64,000 nt of DNA from Granulicella rosea (GCF_900188085.1 NZ_FZOU01000004.1:470177-534176); one strand, 5' to 3'; positions 25,573 through 37,139 are shown, counted from the stretch's first letter. Numbers and translations are program-made. The notes: a model not told the origin generated them from the sequence alone.

Positions 25573-27408
25573 GTGAATGAGCTGTCACAACCCGTCGCGT
25601 CCGAGCCGCCAGAGCCAGCGTCTCGCCCCGGTCTGCCCGAGCGGGCGCTGAGTGGGCTCCGCAAGCTGCGCAAATCGCCCGCCCTGGCCAATCCTGGCGA
25701 GGTGGTCGTCCTCACCCTGTTCACCGTCTTTCTGATGATGTTCGGGCTCGTCCCACACTTTGGCGGCGACCAGCTCGGCCTCGTCGGCGCCGATGAACCT
25801 CGCTATGCGCAGATCGCGCGCGAGATGCTCCAGACCCACGAGCGGACCTGCGACGCACTGCATGCGGAGATGATGCCGCGCAGCCTGCGCGCCGCGGACA
25901 TCCATGCCTCGATCACCTGCACGGTCGCGGGCACCGTGACGCCGATCCTGAACGGTCATCCCTGGCTCGAAAAACCAGCCCTCTACTACTGGCGCGCGAT
26001 GGGGTTCTTCCGCGAGTTCGGCGTCTCGGACTGGGCGGCCCGGCTGCCCTCGACCTCCGGCGCCTTTTACCTGATCGGCCTGATCTTCCTGCATATGCGG
26101 CGCTTCCGCCCCGGCGGACACCTCGACGCGGCGCTCATCACCGCCTCCTGCGTGGGCATCATCGCCTTCTCCCGCGGCGCCAGCACGGACATGCAGCTCG
26201 CCGCGCCATTCTGCATCGGCATGCTGGGCTGGTATGCATGGTACGAGACCGGCAAGAAATTCTGGCTCTTCGACCTCTACTTCTTCGGCGCGGCGGCGAC
26301 GCTGGCCAAGGGACCGGTCGCGCCGTTCATGGCCTTCGCCATCATCACGCTCTTCGTCGCGCTGCGGCGAGAGTGGTCCATGCTGCGCCGGATGATCTGG
26401 TGGCCGGGCATCGTCCTCTACCTGGTGATGGTGCTGCCCTGGTACATCGCCGTGCAGCGGCGCAACCCGACCTTCTACCGGACCTTCTTCGTCGAGCATA
26501 ACCTCGAACGATTCGCCACCAACCGCTACCAGCACCATCAGCCGCCGTGGTTCTACCTCGCCGTGCTGCTCATCGGCCTGATGCCCTGGACCGTGATCGC
26601 CATCCGCGCGCTGATCGACGCCATCCAGGTCTCGATCGCGGAGTGGAAGGTCCGGCACAAACCCCAGCGTTATCTTGGACATACGCGCGCCGGTGACGCC
26701 TTTCCGGAGTTCCTCGTCCTCTGGGCGCTCTTCCCGATTCTCTTCTTCTCGTTCGCCGGCTCGAAGCTGCCGGGCTACATTCTGCCTTCGATTCCGCCGC
26801 TGACGATTCTCACGGGCGACTATCTCTCGCGCATCCGCCGCATCGGCATGAAGGGCTGGATGCTCTGGTCGCACGCCGCGCTCTGCGCGATCCTGGTCTT
26901 CGTGCTGACGCTGGCGCCGCAGCACATGACCTACGGCACGCTGGTTCCCTCGCCGGGCTGGCTTGAGATCGCGGGCGGCGCGGCGCTGGTCATGGGCGCG
27001 ATCGTCTTCTTCACCATTCGCTACTGGGGCATCACCAAGGTGCGGACGATCACGCTGCTGCCGGTCTGCGCGGCGATGGTCTTTCTGCTCGGCTTTCACG
27101 GCAAGGATCTGGACATCAACTACTCGGCCCGTCCGCTGGCGGCGGAGCTGGCAAAACAGGCGCCCGGCGTGAAGCTGATCGCGACCCAGTCCGTGCGGCG
27201 AGACCTCGACTATGGCCTGACCTTCTATCGCAACCAGCCCATCATCCACTACGATCCCGACGGTGTGCCGGACGCGGAGCATCTGCTGGTGATTCGCGGC
27301 AGCGACGCGCCACAGCTCGAGCACTGGCTGGCCGGCCGCGTCTACGAACCGCTCTTCCTCTACGACGCACAGGGCCTCGCCGCCTACCGGGTCTACGCGC
27401 GCCCCTGA
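25573..27408 (+). CDS. ArnT/PMT-family membrane glycosyltransferase
   Basis: 611 residues with about 12 membrane segments. Family motifs: GADEPRYAQIAREML (the catalytic Asp-Glu loop), HPWLEKPALYYW, AARLPS, TLAKGPVAP and EHNLERFATNRYQHHQPPW. It transfers a sugar from an undecaprenyl- or polyprenyl-phosphate donor to lipid A, a protein or another glycan; the acceptor is not known. Between REML and VTPILNG about 30 extra residues with two Cys (TCDALHAEMMPRSL ... ITCTVAG) replace the usual short loop. The start is GTG at 25573. TGATG overlap links it to the GNAT gene. Confidence 0.88.
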   Translation: MNELSQPVASEPPEPASRPGLPERALSGLRKLRKSPALANPGEVVVLTLFTVFLMMFGLVPHFGGDQLGLVGADEPRYAQIAREMLQTHERTCDALHAEMMPRSLRAADIHASITCTVAGTVTPILNGHPWLEKPALYYWRAMGFFREFGVSDWAARLPSTSGAFYLIGLIFLHMRRFRPGGHLDAALITASCVGIIAFSRGASTDMQLAAPFCIGMLGWYAWYETGKKFWLFDLYFFGAAATLAKGPVAPFMAFAIITLFVALRREWSMLRRMIWWPGIVLYLVMVLPWYIAVQRRNPTFYRTFFVEHNLERFATNRYQHHQPPWFYLAVLLIGLMPWTVIAIRALIDAIQVSIAEWKVRHKPQRYLGHTRAGDAFPEFLVLWALFPILFFSFAGSKLPGYILPSIPPLTILTGDYLSRIRRIGMKGWMLWSHAALCAILVFVLTLAPQHMTYGTLVPSPGWLEIAGGAALVMGAIVFFTIRYWGITKVRTITLLPVCAAMVFLLGFHGKDLDINYSARPLAAELAKQAPGVKLIATQSVRRDLDYGLTFYRNQPIIHYDPDGVPDAEHLLVIRGSDAPQLEHWLAGRVYEPLFLYDAQGLAAYRVYARP

Positions 27409-28442
27409 TGACGGATACCCAGCACCAGTTTGAGATTCTCGACCTGCGCCACTTCTCCGCGAAGCAGCTTCGCCCGCTGCTGGAGCAGGAGGCGCAGCTC
27501 TGGCAGCGGCGGCTGCGCTGGGACTACCGGTCTTCCACCGAACTGCTTCTTCAATATCTGGACTCGCGCATCCTGCCCGGCTTCGTTGCGCTCAGTCGCG
27601 GCAAGGTCTGCGGTTATACCTTCTGCGTCTACGAAGGGCACAAGGCCGTCATCGGCGACGTGTATGTCGCACAGGAGATCGAATCAGGACTCGCCGCCAC
27701 CCAGGCGCTGACCGGCCACCTGCTCGATGTGCTGGAGGCCTCGCCCGATGTCGAGCGCATCGAGGCGCAGTTGCTGCTCTTCGACGCCGGAACCCTGACC
27801 CGGCCCTTCGCCGGACAGGCGCCGGGGCAGGGCTTCGTCATCTTCCCCCGGCTCTTCGAGGAGTGCGATCTGAAGGACATCGCCGCGATGGTGCGCGCGC
27901 ACTGGAGCCCGGTCGCCGTGCCGGGCGAGCTCGAACTCTGCGCCTGGGCGCCGGGCTTCTATCAGCCGACGGCCGAGCTGATTCACGCCGCCTACGAAGG
28001 CCACATCGACGCGCAGATCAACGACCAGTACCGCACGCTGCATGGCTCGCTGCGCTTTCTGCACAACATCGTGCGCTTCCCCGGCTGCGGCGTCTTCGAC
28101 GCGGCCTCTTCATGGATACTGCGCGACCGGCGGACACACCTGCCAGTCGCCTCCGTCCTGTGCTCGCGGATCTCGCCGAACGTCGCGCACGTCACGCAGC
28201 TCTGCGTCTCGCCCCACTGGCGCGGCCGCCGCCTGGGCGAGACGCTGATGCGCCACTGCATGCAGCATCTTCCCGCGCAGGGCTACACCGCCCTGACCCT
28301 GACCGTCACCGAGGCCAACGAACCCGCCGTCCGGCTCTACCGGGAGCTGGGATTCACGACCAGACACCGCTTCGACGCCATGGTGCGCGATAAAGGCGGC
28401 CAACCTCACCGGATACCGCTCGACAGCTTTAGCGATCGTTAG
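27408..28442 (+). CDS. GNAT-family acetyltransferase, probably two-domain
   Basis: 344 residues. The C-terminal ~95 residues have the acetyl-CoA binding motif of GNAT enzymes (QLCVSPHWRGRRLGETLMRH, then NEPAVRLYRELGF). The N-terminal half also reads like a GNAT fold (GYTFCVYEGHKAVIGDVYV) but lacks a clear RGxG loop, so it may be a degenerate second domain. The substrate is unknown. It is coupled to the glycosyltransferase gene by a 1-nt overlap, which hints at a related cell-envelope job; this is inference. Confidence 0.8.
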   Translation: MTDTQHQFEILDLRHFSAKQLRPLLEQEAQLWQRRLRWDYRSSTELLLQYLDSRILPGFVALSRGKVCGYTFCVYEGHKAVIGDVYVAQEIESGLAATQALTGHLLDVLEASPDVERIEAQLLLFDAGTLTRPFAGQAPGQGFVIFPRLFEECDLKDIAAMVRAHWSPVAVPGELELCAWAPGFYQPTAELIHAAYEGHIDAQINDQYRTLHGSLRFLHNIVRFPGCGVFDAASSWILRDRRTHLPVASVLCSRISPNVAHVTQLCVSPHWRGRRLGETLMRHCMQHLPAQGYTALTLTVTEANEPAVRLYRELGFTTRHRFDAMVRDKGGQPHRIPLDSFSDR

Positions 28443-28473
28443 GGTGTTACGATCTTGATCGTGGACTATCGAA

Positions 28474-28785
28474 ATGGAAACGAAAAGCGGCGGTAAGAAG
28501 AAGTTTGATGCGTACATCGAGGCGGTAAAGGACCAGCAAAAAAGCGTTCTGTGGCCCGATGTGCTTCGAGGTGGCCGTTCTGTTGACGAGTTGTTTTGGA
28601 AAGGTGCGAGAGACGCTCCTCTAATTCAACGTATCGGAGTCGCGATCTTTGCGCTTGCCTACCTAGCCGTGGCCGTGGTGTTTGTTTCCATTGCGATCGA
28701 ACAAGCGAGCTGGGCCGCTTGTCTCTTTGCAGCTTTACTCTTCGGCGTTGGCGCATGGTTCGTCCGAAATGCACTCAGAAAGTAG
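28474..28785 (+). CDS. Small two-helix membrane protein of unknown function
   Basis: 103 residues. A charged N-terminal half (METKSGGKKKFDAYIEAVKDQ) is followed by two hydrophobic segments (VAIFALAYLAVAVVFVSIAI and WAACLFAALLFGVGAWFV). Not recognised. The base composition is clearly lower in GC (about half) than the flanking genes, and codons ending in A or T are common, so recent transfer is possible. Confidence 0.6.
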   Translation: METKSGGKKKFDAYIEAVKDQQKSVLWPDVLRGGRSVDELFWKGARDAPLIQRIGVAIFALAYLAVAVVFVSIAIEQASWAACLFAALLFGVGAWFVRNALRK

Positions 28786-28805
28786 AGCGACGGCACCGGG
28801 GAAGT

Positions 28806-29330
28806 TCACTTGTATGACGCCTGTTTCCGCCAGACCACCAGCCACAGCAGCAGACACATCACCGTGCCGCCGCAGGTGTCGAGCAGCACATCCGAAAACT
28901 GGCCCGTACGGCTGGGGATCATCGTCTGGTGTATCTCGTCCGCGCTGGCGACCGCAAACGTACATGCGATCGCCGCCAGGCACGACCGCCAGCGCCAGCT
29001 TGCCGTGCTCATGGCTTCGCGGGTCCCAAAGGAGAGCAGCCAAGCCCGCAGAAACGTCAGGCAGACCGCGCCATAGCCGAGAAAATGCCCTGTCTTGCGG
29101 ATGAGATGATGCACGTCCGCCCATGCGTCGTCGTTCATGGGGCCGAAGATGTGCTGCACTACCGGTCGCAGCCAGTCGCTCGTATTCTCGGACGAAAACG
29201 TATTCGTCGACTCCGCCACGATGCAGGCCGCGGCGATCATCGCCGGCAGCCAGACCCCAAGACTCCAAAACCCCGAGGCGCGCCTTCGCAGCATCTCGGG
29301 GTTCGGCTTGTAGAAGAAAACAGAGAGCAT
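28806..29330 (-). CDS. VanZ-like family membrane protein
   Basis: 174 residues with four to five hydrophobic segments. Family motif set: HHLIRKTGHFLGYGAVCL and SADEIHQTMIPSRTGQFSD followed by VLLDTCGG. VanZ-like proteins are named from teicoplanin resistance, but the chromosomal members have no established reaction. It lies 16 nt downstream of guaB on the same strand and may be co-transcribed. Confidence 0.85.
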   Translation of the reverse strand: MLSVFFYKPNPEMLRRRASGFWSLGVWLPAMIAAACIVAESTNTFSSENTSDWLRPVVQHIFGPMNDDAWADVHHLIRKTGHFLGYGAVCLTFLRAWLLSFGTREAMSTASWRWRSCLAAIACTFAVASADEIHQTMIPSRTGQFSDVLLDTCGGTVMCLLLWLVVWRKQASYK

Positions 29331-29346
29331 GGCTCTACGCTAACAG

Positions 29347-30900
<1,554 letters not shown>

Positions 30901-30932
30901 TTAAGGTCGCCGCCGCCGTCTGAGTTTGATCG

Positions 30933-30961
30933 ATTGTAGAGAGGTATAGGTAGGACCGCAA
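30933..30961 (-). promoter_or_regulatory. Predicted sigma70-type promoter of guaB
   Basis: On the minus strand TTGCGG (30956-30961) and TACAAT (30933-30938) are 17 nt apart, about 60 nt before the guaB start. The -35 overlaps a small palindrome CCGCATTTGCGG. Confidence 0.6.
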
Positions 30962-31163
30962 ATGCGGGCCGGCGGAACGCACCGAAGACGGTGCAGGAAG
31001 CCAAAGAAGAGCCTTCCCGCTCGACTCCGCAGAAAGTCTTGTCGCGCGGACACTTTTCGCCCCTCGCGCACGATCCGCAACGGAGAGCGATGGGCAAGGC
31101 CAGTCGCGAAACTCAACGCTATCCTCTGGGCGGCGTTTTCACTTCCGGCTCGAAAGCCGCCTC
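30962..31163. other. Part of a ~490-nt gene-free stretch between guaB and rimP
   Basis: The divergent region 30874-31360 holds the guaB promoter, the rimP promoter and the rimP leader hairpin. In the middle I see no convincing gene; a 25-codon frame (MGKASRETQRYPLGG..., from 31090) is open but has no support beyond a start and a stop. Confidence 0.4.
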
Positions 31164-31192
31164 TTGAAGATTCTTCCCTGCTGCCGTAGAAT
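31164..31192 (+). promoter_or_regulatory. Predicted promoter of rimP-nusA-infB
   Basis: TTGAAG (31164-31169) and TAGAAT (31187-31192) with a 17-nt spacer, a near-consensus sigma70 pair. The transcript would have a leader of about 160 nt before rimP. Confidence 0.7.
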
Positions 31193-31265
31193 CTAATTTG
31201 CAGACGAATCCGTTCTGCCGCAAGTAAGCTGCCGTGGTCAGACCGGCGATGTGGCGGAAGAGACG

Positions 31266-31291
31266 AGTGGGCCAGAGCCCACTTTTTATTT
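31266..31291 (+). terminator. Leader hairpin with T-run upstream of rimP (possible attenuator)
   Basis: AGTGGGC-CAGA-GCCCACT forms a 7-bp stem directly followed by TTTTATTT. It lies after the predicted promoter and ~75 nt before rimP, so it can end or pause transcription of the operon itself. A similar hairpin before rimP is common in other bacteria, from memory. Confidence 0.65.
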
Positions 31292-31360
31292 GCTCTAAAA
31301 ACGGTTCGGCGTCGGCCTGCAAAGCAATAGAAACAAAAGATTTAGAGGGTGCAGTCAAGT

Positions 31361-31960
31361 ATGGCGTTGCAGTTGGATACAATTCGGACGATCGCGGATC
31401 GCGTCGCGGCATCGCACCACCTGGAGGTCGTCGAGATCGACTTTTCAGGCGGCGCCAAGCACCGTACGCTGCGTGTGTTCATCGAAAAGGACGCCGCCGC
31501 ACGCGCCAAATTGGCCGAGATTGCACAGGCTCAGGAAGGCGTCGACGAACCCATCGTCGAACTGCCCAAGGGCGTGCCGGTCGAGATGCTCTCCGGCGTC
31601 ACCCATGAGGATTGCGTGGCGTTTGCGCAGGACTTCGGCACGGTGCTCGACGTCGAGGATGCGATTCCCGGCGCGGAGTACACGCTCGAGGTCTCGTCTC
31701 CGGGACTCGAGCGCAAGCTGGGCAAGGCCGACGACTACACGCGTTTTCGCGGCAGTCTGGTCAAGCTCCAGACCTTCAGCGCGGTCAACCAGAACCGGCA
31801 CTTCCAGGGCCGGTTGACGAAATTCGAGGGCGGTCTACTCACGCTCGACCTTTCCGCCATCAAACAGAAGGGCAAACCGAAGAAGGCTGCCAGCACGGAG
31901 CAGGTCGTCGAGATCGCCCTCACCAACGTCGAGAAGGCTCACCTGCTCGCCGAGATTTAG
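31361..31960 (+). CDS. rimP: Ribosome maturation factor RimP
   Basis: 199 residues, longer than the usual ~150. N-domain: TIADRVAASHHLEVVEIDFSGG and RTLRVFIEKD; conserved link HEDCVAFAQDFGTVLDVED followed by YTLEVSSPGLERKL, the family's best signature; C-terminal SH3-like barrel. The extra length is an insert of ~35 residues after the first strand pair (AQEGVDEPIVELPKGVPVEML). It is needed for 30S assembly. ATG at 31361 is preceded by AGAGGG; a GTG four codons earlier is less likely. First gene of the rimP-nusA-infB operon. Confidence 0.92.
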   Translation: MALQLDTIRTIADRVAASHHLEVVEIDFSGGAKHRTLRVFIEKDAAARAKLAEIAQAQEGVDEPIVELPKGVPVEMLSGVTHEDCVAFAQDFGTVLDVEDAIPGAEYTLEVSSPGLERKLGKADDYTRFRGSLVKLQTFSAVNQNRHFQGRLTKFEGGLLTLDLSAIKQKGKPKKAASTEQVVEIALTNVEKAHLLAEI

Positions 31961-32039
31961 TTCCGCCGGATGCAAGGTCTTCCGGATGTTTTTTTGAGCA
32001 GCACACGCAGTACGGACCCCATGAAAGCCGAGTGAAGCA

Positions 32040-33596
32040 ATGGCAAGCATTCTGTACCAGTCGATTGAAACGTTGAGCCGCGACAAGGGCATCGAGCCCG
32101 AGGTCGTTGTCGCCGCGGTGGAAGACGCCATCGCGCTCGCCACCCGTAAGTACTACAAGACGCAGGAGAACGTGCGCGCCGAGATGGACCGCGAGACGGG
32201 CGAGATTCGCGCCTATGTCTATAAGACCGTCGTCGAATCGCAGGAGCAGGTCGAGGACGAGATCAACCAGTTGACGCTGGACACCGCGCGCGAACTGGCC
32301 CCCGAGGTTGAGGTCGGCGGCGAGCTGCGCTTCTATAAAGACACCACCCCGCTCGGCCGCATCGCCGCGCAGATGGCCAAGCAGGTCATCTTCCAGAAGG
32401 TGCGCGAGGCCGAGCGCGACACAGTCTACAACGAGTACAACCACCGCGCCGGCGAGGTCATCAACGCGACCGTCAAGCGCCTGGAGCCGATGGACATCAT
32501 CTTCGACGTAGGCAAGGCCGAGGCCCGCATGCCGAAGCGCGAGCAGTCGCGCCTGGAGCAGTTTGCCGTGGGCGAACGCGTTCGCGTGGTCATGCTGCGC
32601 GTCGACCGCGCCGCCAAGGGCCCGCAGGTGATCGTCTCGCGCGCCGCGCCGGCCCTGGTGCAGTCGCTCTTTCAGTCCGAGGTGCCCGAGATCTATGACG
32701 GCACCGTCACCATTCGCGCCATCGCGCGCGAGGCCGGCGAGCGCACCAAGATCGCCGTCATGAGCCGCGACAAGGACGTCGACCCGGTCGGCGCCTGCGT
32801 GGGCATGAAGGGCATGCGCGTGCAGTCGATCATCCGCGAACTGCGCGGCGAGAAGATCGACATCATCGAGTTTTCGGAGGAGATCACGACCTTCGCCGAG
32901 AAAGCGCTGCAGCCCGCGAAGGTCAGCCGCGTCTCGATCACGGACCTGGCCGAGAAGCAGATCGAGGTCATCGTCGACGACACGCAGCTTTCGCTCGCCA
33001 TCGGCAAGAAGGGTCAGAACGTACGTCTGGCCGCCAAGCTGCTGCAGTGGAAGATCGACATCAAGTCCGAGGAGGAGAAGCGCCAGGAGGTCGAGCAGCA
33101 GATGCAGGCCATGTCCGGCGGACCTTCGACTCCGATCGAGGCGGTCACCGAGCTGGGCGAGCATGTGCTCGAGAAGCTGATCGCCGCCGGCATCACGACG
33201 GTCGAGTCGCTCGCCGACATGACCGCCGAGGAGCTGGGCGAGGTGCCCGGCATCGGCGAGAAGTCGGTCGAGAAGATCTCGGTCGCCGTACGTCACTACT
33301 TTGGCCAGTACGAGGAGGGCGAAGCTCGCCCTGCCGTGGAGGTTAGTTCCGTGGAACAGACACCGGAAGAGATTCTCGCCGCCGAAGCCGGCAGCGAAGA
33401 GGGCGCGGTCGAGTCGAACGATATCTCGACCGAAGACATTCAGGCTGAAGAAGATGCAGCGAGCGACGCCAACTCGGATGCGGATGCGCGCGAAGAGTTG
33501 ATCGAAGCGGATAACGATTCTATCGACGAACTTGTCGACCAGGCACAAGAGGTGTCGGACGAAGGGATCGATTCGGACGGACACGACCGTGGCTAG
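32040..33596 (+). CDS. nusA: Transcription termination/antitermination protein NusA
   Basis: 518 residues. N-domain (1-~130) binding RNA polymerase, S1 domain (~137-200), KH1 (VGACVGMKGMRVQSI) and KH2 (LAIGKKGQNVRLAAKLL), then a helix-hairpin-helix repeat (LADMTAEELGEVPGIGEKS) and a ~90-residue acidic tail (EEDAASDANSDADAREELIE). It controls pausing, termination and rRNA antitermination. The C-terminal acidic repeat region replaces the two AR domains seen in enterobacteria. It follows rimP by 79 nt; no ylxR or ylxQ gene lies between nusA and infB. Confidence 0.95.
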   Translation: MASILYQSIETLSRDKGIEPEVVVAAVEDAIALATRKYYKTQENVRAEMDRETGEIRAYVYKTVVESQEQVEDEINQLTLDTARELAPEVEVGGELRFYKDTTPLGRIAAQMAKQVIFQKVREAERDTVYNEYNHRAGEVINATVKRLEPMDIIFDVGKAEARMPKREQSRLEQFAVGERVRVVMLRVDRAAKGPQVIVSRAAPALVQSLFQSEVPEIYDGTVTIRAIAREAGERTKIAVMSRDKDVDPVGACVGMKGMRVQSIIRELRGEKIDIIEFSEEITTFAEKALQPAKVSRVSITDLAEKQIEVIVDDTQLSLAIGKKGQNVRLAAKLLQWKIDIKSEEEKRQEVEQQMQAMSGGPSTPIEAVTELGEHVLEKLIAAGITTVESLADMTAEELGEVPGIGEKSVEKISVAVRHYFGQYEEGEARPAVEVSSVEQTPEEILAAEAGSEEGAVESNDISTEDIQAEEDAASDANSDADAREELIEADNDSIDELVDQAQEVSDEGIDSDGHDRG

Positions 33597-33743
33597 CCCC
33601 AGGGGCTGGTACGGTCGCAACCGCACAACCAAACATTCATTTGAGCGCGAAACCTGCGATTTCAGTGATAATAGAGTAGAAACGCTCAACTTCACGAGGC
33701 TGACCATGAACAGCTGAACGACAGAGGAAGCGAAAAGGGACGG

Positions 33744-36700
33744 ATGATCAAAGTTCGAATCAACGATCTTGCACGGGAACTGGAAGTAAAGAGCAGGCCG
33801 ATTCTGGATGCGCTCGAAGCACTTGGCGTCACCGGAAAGACCCACTCCAGTTCCATCGACCCCGACCAGGCCGATCGTGTGCGTAATTATTTCAACGGCG
33901 GCAATCGCGGCGGCTCCGGCTCCAGCAGCCGTTCGTCGACGTACGACAACCGGCCGAAGATCGACCTCTCGCAGGCGTCGAAGCCGGGCGACGCGATGCG
34001 CGCGATTCTCGAGCGTCGCAACGCCGAGAACGCCGCGCGGAACGCTCCGCCAGTCGTCCATCAGGCGCCGCAGCGGCCCGTGCAGGCTACGCCCGCTCCG
34101 GTTGCGGTCGTGCCGCCGGTCGCGGCGCCGCCCGTGGCGCGCCCTGCGGCTTCGGTCGCTCCGGCAGCCCCGGTTCGTCCCCCCGTCATTGCCGCTCCCC
34201 CTGTCGCACCGGCTCCGGTCGTTGCCGCTCCAATCGCTCCAGCGCCTGTTGCGACGGTGGTAGCGGCTCCGGCCGCTGCCGCTCCCGCTCCTGTGGCCCC
34301 TGCCGCTCCGGTGGTCCCGCCGCCTGCTCCGCCCGTCGCGGCCGCCGCGCCGGTCACTCCCACGGGAGCTCCCGCGCCGCGCCGCATCGTGCCCCTGCCG
34401 AACCAGGGCGCCCGCATCATTGCGCCGGCTCCGACGGCTCCTGCCATCGCGAGCCGTCCGCCGGAACGGCCCGTCGTGGCCGCTCCGCCACGCTTCCCCA
34501 TCACCAACCCCGGCCCCGGCGTTCTCAGCCGGCCTGCCGCGACAACGCCTGTCGTTGTTGCGGCGCCGCCCGTCGCCAAGCCTCCGGTCGTCGCATCCCC
34601 GGCTGGAGCAGCCCCCGTCGTCCCGGCGCCGGCAGCTTCCGCCGAGACGGCGCCCGTCGCGGAAAACACCTCCGCGGCCGAGGCGACCGAGACGACTCCC
34701 GTGGTTGCCGCGCCTGCCGGTCCTCCTGCGCGCCGCGTCATCATGCCGCAGACCGGGCCGCGTCCGATCTACACCGCTCCCGCGCCTGTACCCGGCGCGC
34801 CGCCGCGTGGCCGTCCGATCTTCGAGCGCCCACGTCCCGGCTTCCCTGCCGGACCTCCGGGTTCTCGTCCGCCTTCGACGATGGCACCCGGCGCCCGGCG
34901 TCCCATGCATCCGACACGCTCGTTCCCCGGCGGCCCTGGCGCTCCCGGTGGTCCGGGTGGACCGCCGCGTCCCGGCTTCACCCCCGGCGCGCGCCCTGGC
35001 TTCCCGCCTCGGCCCGGCTTCCCGCCGCGTCCGGGTGGAGCGCCTGGCGTAGCGCCTGGACCGGGTGAGACCCCGGGCGGCCTGCGTCCCGCGCGTCCCG
35101 GCCAGCGCCGCGGCGGTCAGCGCTACGAGAAGGTGAAGGAAGGCCCGATGAAGGGCTTCCAGCCGCCACCGCGTTACGGCGGCCAGTCCTTCTCGCGCGA
35201 GCCCATGCCGATCACCAAGACCATCACGGTGACCGAGGGCATCAGCGTCAAGGATCTCGCCGAAAAGCTCGACGTACGCGGTAAGGACCTGATCGCAACG
35301 CTGCTGATGAAGGGCGTATTCGTCACCGTGAACCAGTCGCTCGAGGGCGAGCTGGTCAAGGAGGTCGCGCGCCAGTTCGGCGCCGACGCCCAGGTCATCT
35401 CGGTTGAAGAGCAGTTGGAGAATGAGGCCATCGAAGGCTTCCTCGAAGACACCTCCGGCATGGTCGAGGTCGTCCGCTCGCCGGTCGTCACGGTCATGGG
35501 TCACGTCGACCACGGTAAGACGTCGCTGCTCGACGCCATCCGCGCGACCGACGTCGCCAGCGGCGAAGCCGGCGGCATCACGCAGCACATCGGCGCCTAC
35601 AAGGTGAAGATCACGAAGCCGGACTCCCCGGCCTTCGGACGCGAAATCGTCTTCCTCGATACTCCGGGTCACGAGGCCTTCACCCGCATGCGTGCACGCG
35701 GCGCCAAGGTGACCGACATCGTCGTCATCGTCGTCGCGGCCGACGACGGTGTGATGCCCCAGACCATTGAGGCCATCGACCACGCACGCGCGGCGAAGGT
35801 GCCGATCATCGTGGCCGTCAACAAGATCGACAAGCCCGAAGCGAACGCGCAGAAGGTCATCATGCAGCTCGCCTCGCGCGGCCTGCAGCCCTCCACCATG
35901 GGCGGCGATGTCGAGTTCGTCGAGGTCTCCGCGAAGAAGCGGCTGAATCTGGACGCGCTCGAAGAGATGATCTGCTACGTCGCCGATACGAACGAGCAGA
36001 AGGCCCAGCCGGATCGTCCCGCCGTCGGTACGGTCATCGAAGCCAAGCTGGATCGCGGACGCGGCGCAGTCGCTTCGATCCTCGTCCAGAACGGAACCCT
36101 GCGTACGGGCGACAGCTACATCGTCGGCAATACGTTCGGCAAGATTCGCGCCATGTTCGACGATCGTGGGCAGTCGATCACGGAAGCAGGACCTTCGACC
36201 CCGGTCGAGATCCTCGGTCTCGAAGGCATGCCGGACGCCGGCGACACCTTCCTGGTCATGGCGGATCGCGACAAGGCCAAGGGCATCGCGCAGTACCGCA
36301 AGATGAAGGAGCGCGAGGCGCAGTTGGCGAAGTCGAGCCGCGTCTCTCTCGAAGGCCTGGCGGAGCAGATCAAGCAGGCCGGCATGAAGGACCTCAACAT
36401 CATCGTCAAGGGCGACGTGCAGGGTTCGGTGGAGGTTATCGCCGAGGATCTCTCGCACATGTCGACCGAGAAGGTGCGGGTCCGCGTGCTGCACTCCGGC
36501 GTGGGCGCGATCACCGAGTCCGACGTGCTGCTGGCGTCGGCCTCGAACGCGATCATCATCGGCTTCAACGTGCGTCCGGATCGCAAGGCCGCCGAGGTTG
36601 CCGAGCGCGAGAACGTCCAGATTCGTCTGCACTCGATCATCTACGAGCTCCGCGAGGAGATCGAAAAGGCGATGTACGGCCTGCTCGATCCGGTGTTCAA

Positions 36701-37085
36701 AGAGAACTACTCGGGGCGCGCGGAGGTGCTGCAGGTCTTCAAGATCACCAAGGTCGGTCAGATTGCGGGTTGCCGCGTGACCGACGGCCTCATCAAGCGG
36801 TCGGCGCAGGCGCGCCTGATGCGCGATGGAGTCGAGGTCTGGAAGGGCAAGATCAGCTCGCTCAAGCGCATGAAGGACGACGTATCCGAGGTCCGCGAGG
36901 GCGTCGAGTGCGGTATCGATCTGGCCGGACACAAGGACATCCGCGCCGGCGATATCATCGAGACCTTCACCACCGAGAAGCTGGCCGACGAGCTGGGTGC
37001 CAACACCGAAGCCCAGCGCAAGGCCGCTCGCGCGGAGAAGGAAAAGGCCGACGCTGCCGCTGCATCGGCTCCTGTCAACGCGTAA
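33744..37085 (+). CDS. infB: Translation initiation factor IF-2
   Basis: 1113 residues. N-terminal IF2_N module ([21 protein letters not shown]), then a very long Ala/Pro/Val- and later Gly/Pro/Arg-rich linker (~95-470), a second IF2_N ([21 protein letters not shown]), and the GTPase core: G1 GHVDHGKTS (~588), G3 DTPGHEAF, G4 NKIDKP. Domains II-IV follow, with [21 protein letters not shown] near the end. It brings initiator fMet-tRNA to the 30S subunit. ATG at 33744 follows AGGGA. The linker is far longer than in E. coli IF2. Confidence 0.96.
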   Translation: MIKVRINDLARELEVKSRPILDALEALGVTGKTHSSSIDPDQADRVRNYFNGGNRGGSGSSSRSSTYDNRPKIDLSQASKPGDAMRAILERRNAENAARNAPPVVHQAPQRPVQATPAPVAVVPPVAAPPVARPAASVAPAAPVRPPVIAAPPVAPAPVVAAPIAPAPVATVVAAPAAAAPAPVAPAAPVVPPPAPPVAAAAPVTPTGAPAPRRIVPLPNQGARIIAPAPTAPAIASRPPERPVVAAPPRFPITNPGPGVLSRPAATTPVVVAAPPVAKPPVVASPAGAAPVVPAPAASAETAPVAENTSAAEATETTPVVAAPAGPPARRVIMPQTGPRPIYTAPAPVPGAPPRGRPIFERPRPGFPAGPPGSRPPSTMAPGARRPMHPTRSFPGGPGAPGGPGGPPRPGFTPGARPGFPPRPGFPPRPGGAPGVAPGPGETPGGLRPARPGQRRGGQRYEKVKEGPMKGFQPPPRYGGQSFSREPMPITKTITVTEGISVKDLAEKLDVRGKDLIATLLMKGVFVTVNQSLEGELVKEVARQFGADAQVISVEEQLENEAIEGFLEDTSGMVEVVRSPVVTVMGHVDHGKTSLLDAIRATDVASGEAGGITQHIGAYKVKITKPDSPAFGREIVFLDTPGHEAFTRMRARGAKVTDIVVIVVAADDGVMPQTIEAIDHARAAKVPIIVAVNKIDKPEANAQKVIMQLASRGLQPSTMGGDVEFVEVSAKKRLNLDALEEMICYVADTNEQKAQPDRPAVGTVIEAKLDRGRGAVASILVQNGTLRTGDSYIVGNTFGKIRAMFDDRGQSITEAGPSTPVEILGLEGMPDAGDTFLVMADRDKAKGIAQYRKMKEREAQLAKSSRVSLEGLAEQIKQAGMKDLNIIVKGDVQGSVEVIAEDLSHMSTEKVRVRVLHSGVGAITESDVLLASASNAIIIGFNVRPDRKAAEVAERENVQIRLHSIIYELREEIEKAMYGLLDPVFKENYSGRAEVLQVFKITKVGQIAGCRVTDGLIKRSAQARLMRDGVEVWKGKISSLKRMKDDVSEVREGVECGIDLAGHKDIRAGDIIETFTTEKLADELGANTEAQRKAARAEKEKADAAAASAPVNA

Positions 37086-37105
37086 CAACTTCCTGCTGCA
37101 ACAAC

Positions 37106-37139
37106 GCCAAAGGGCACATCCTCGGATGTGCCCTTTGGC
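37106..37139. terminator. Perfect hairpin after infB
   Basis: GCCAAAGGGCACATC-CTCG-GATGTGCCCTTTGGC, a perfect 15-bp stem, between the convergent infB and SDR stops. No T-run follows on either strand, but its position suggests a bidirectional terminator. Confidence 0.6.

Noticed and set aside
31920..37088. A 1722-codon open frame antisense to nusA and infB
   Set aside because: It mirrors strongly biased high-GC coding sequence; the product is an Asp/Leu/Arg/Gly-rich string with no domain, while the sense frames encode clear NusA and IF-2.
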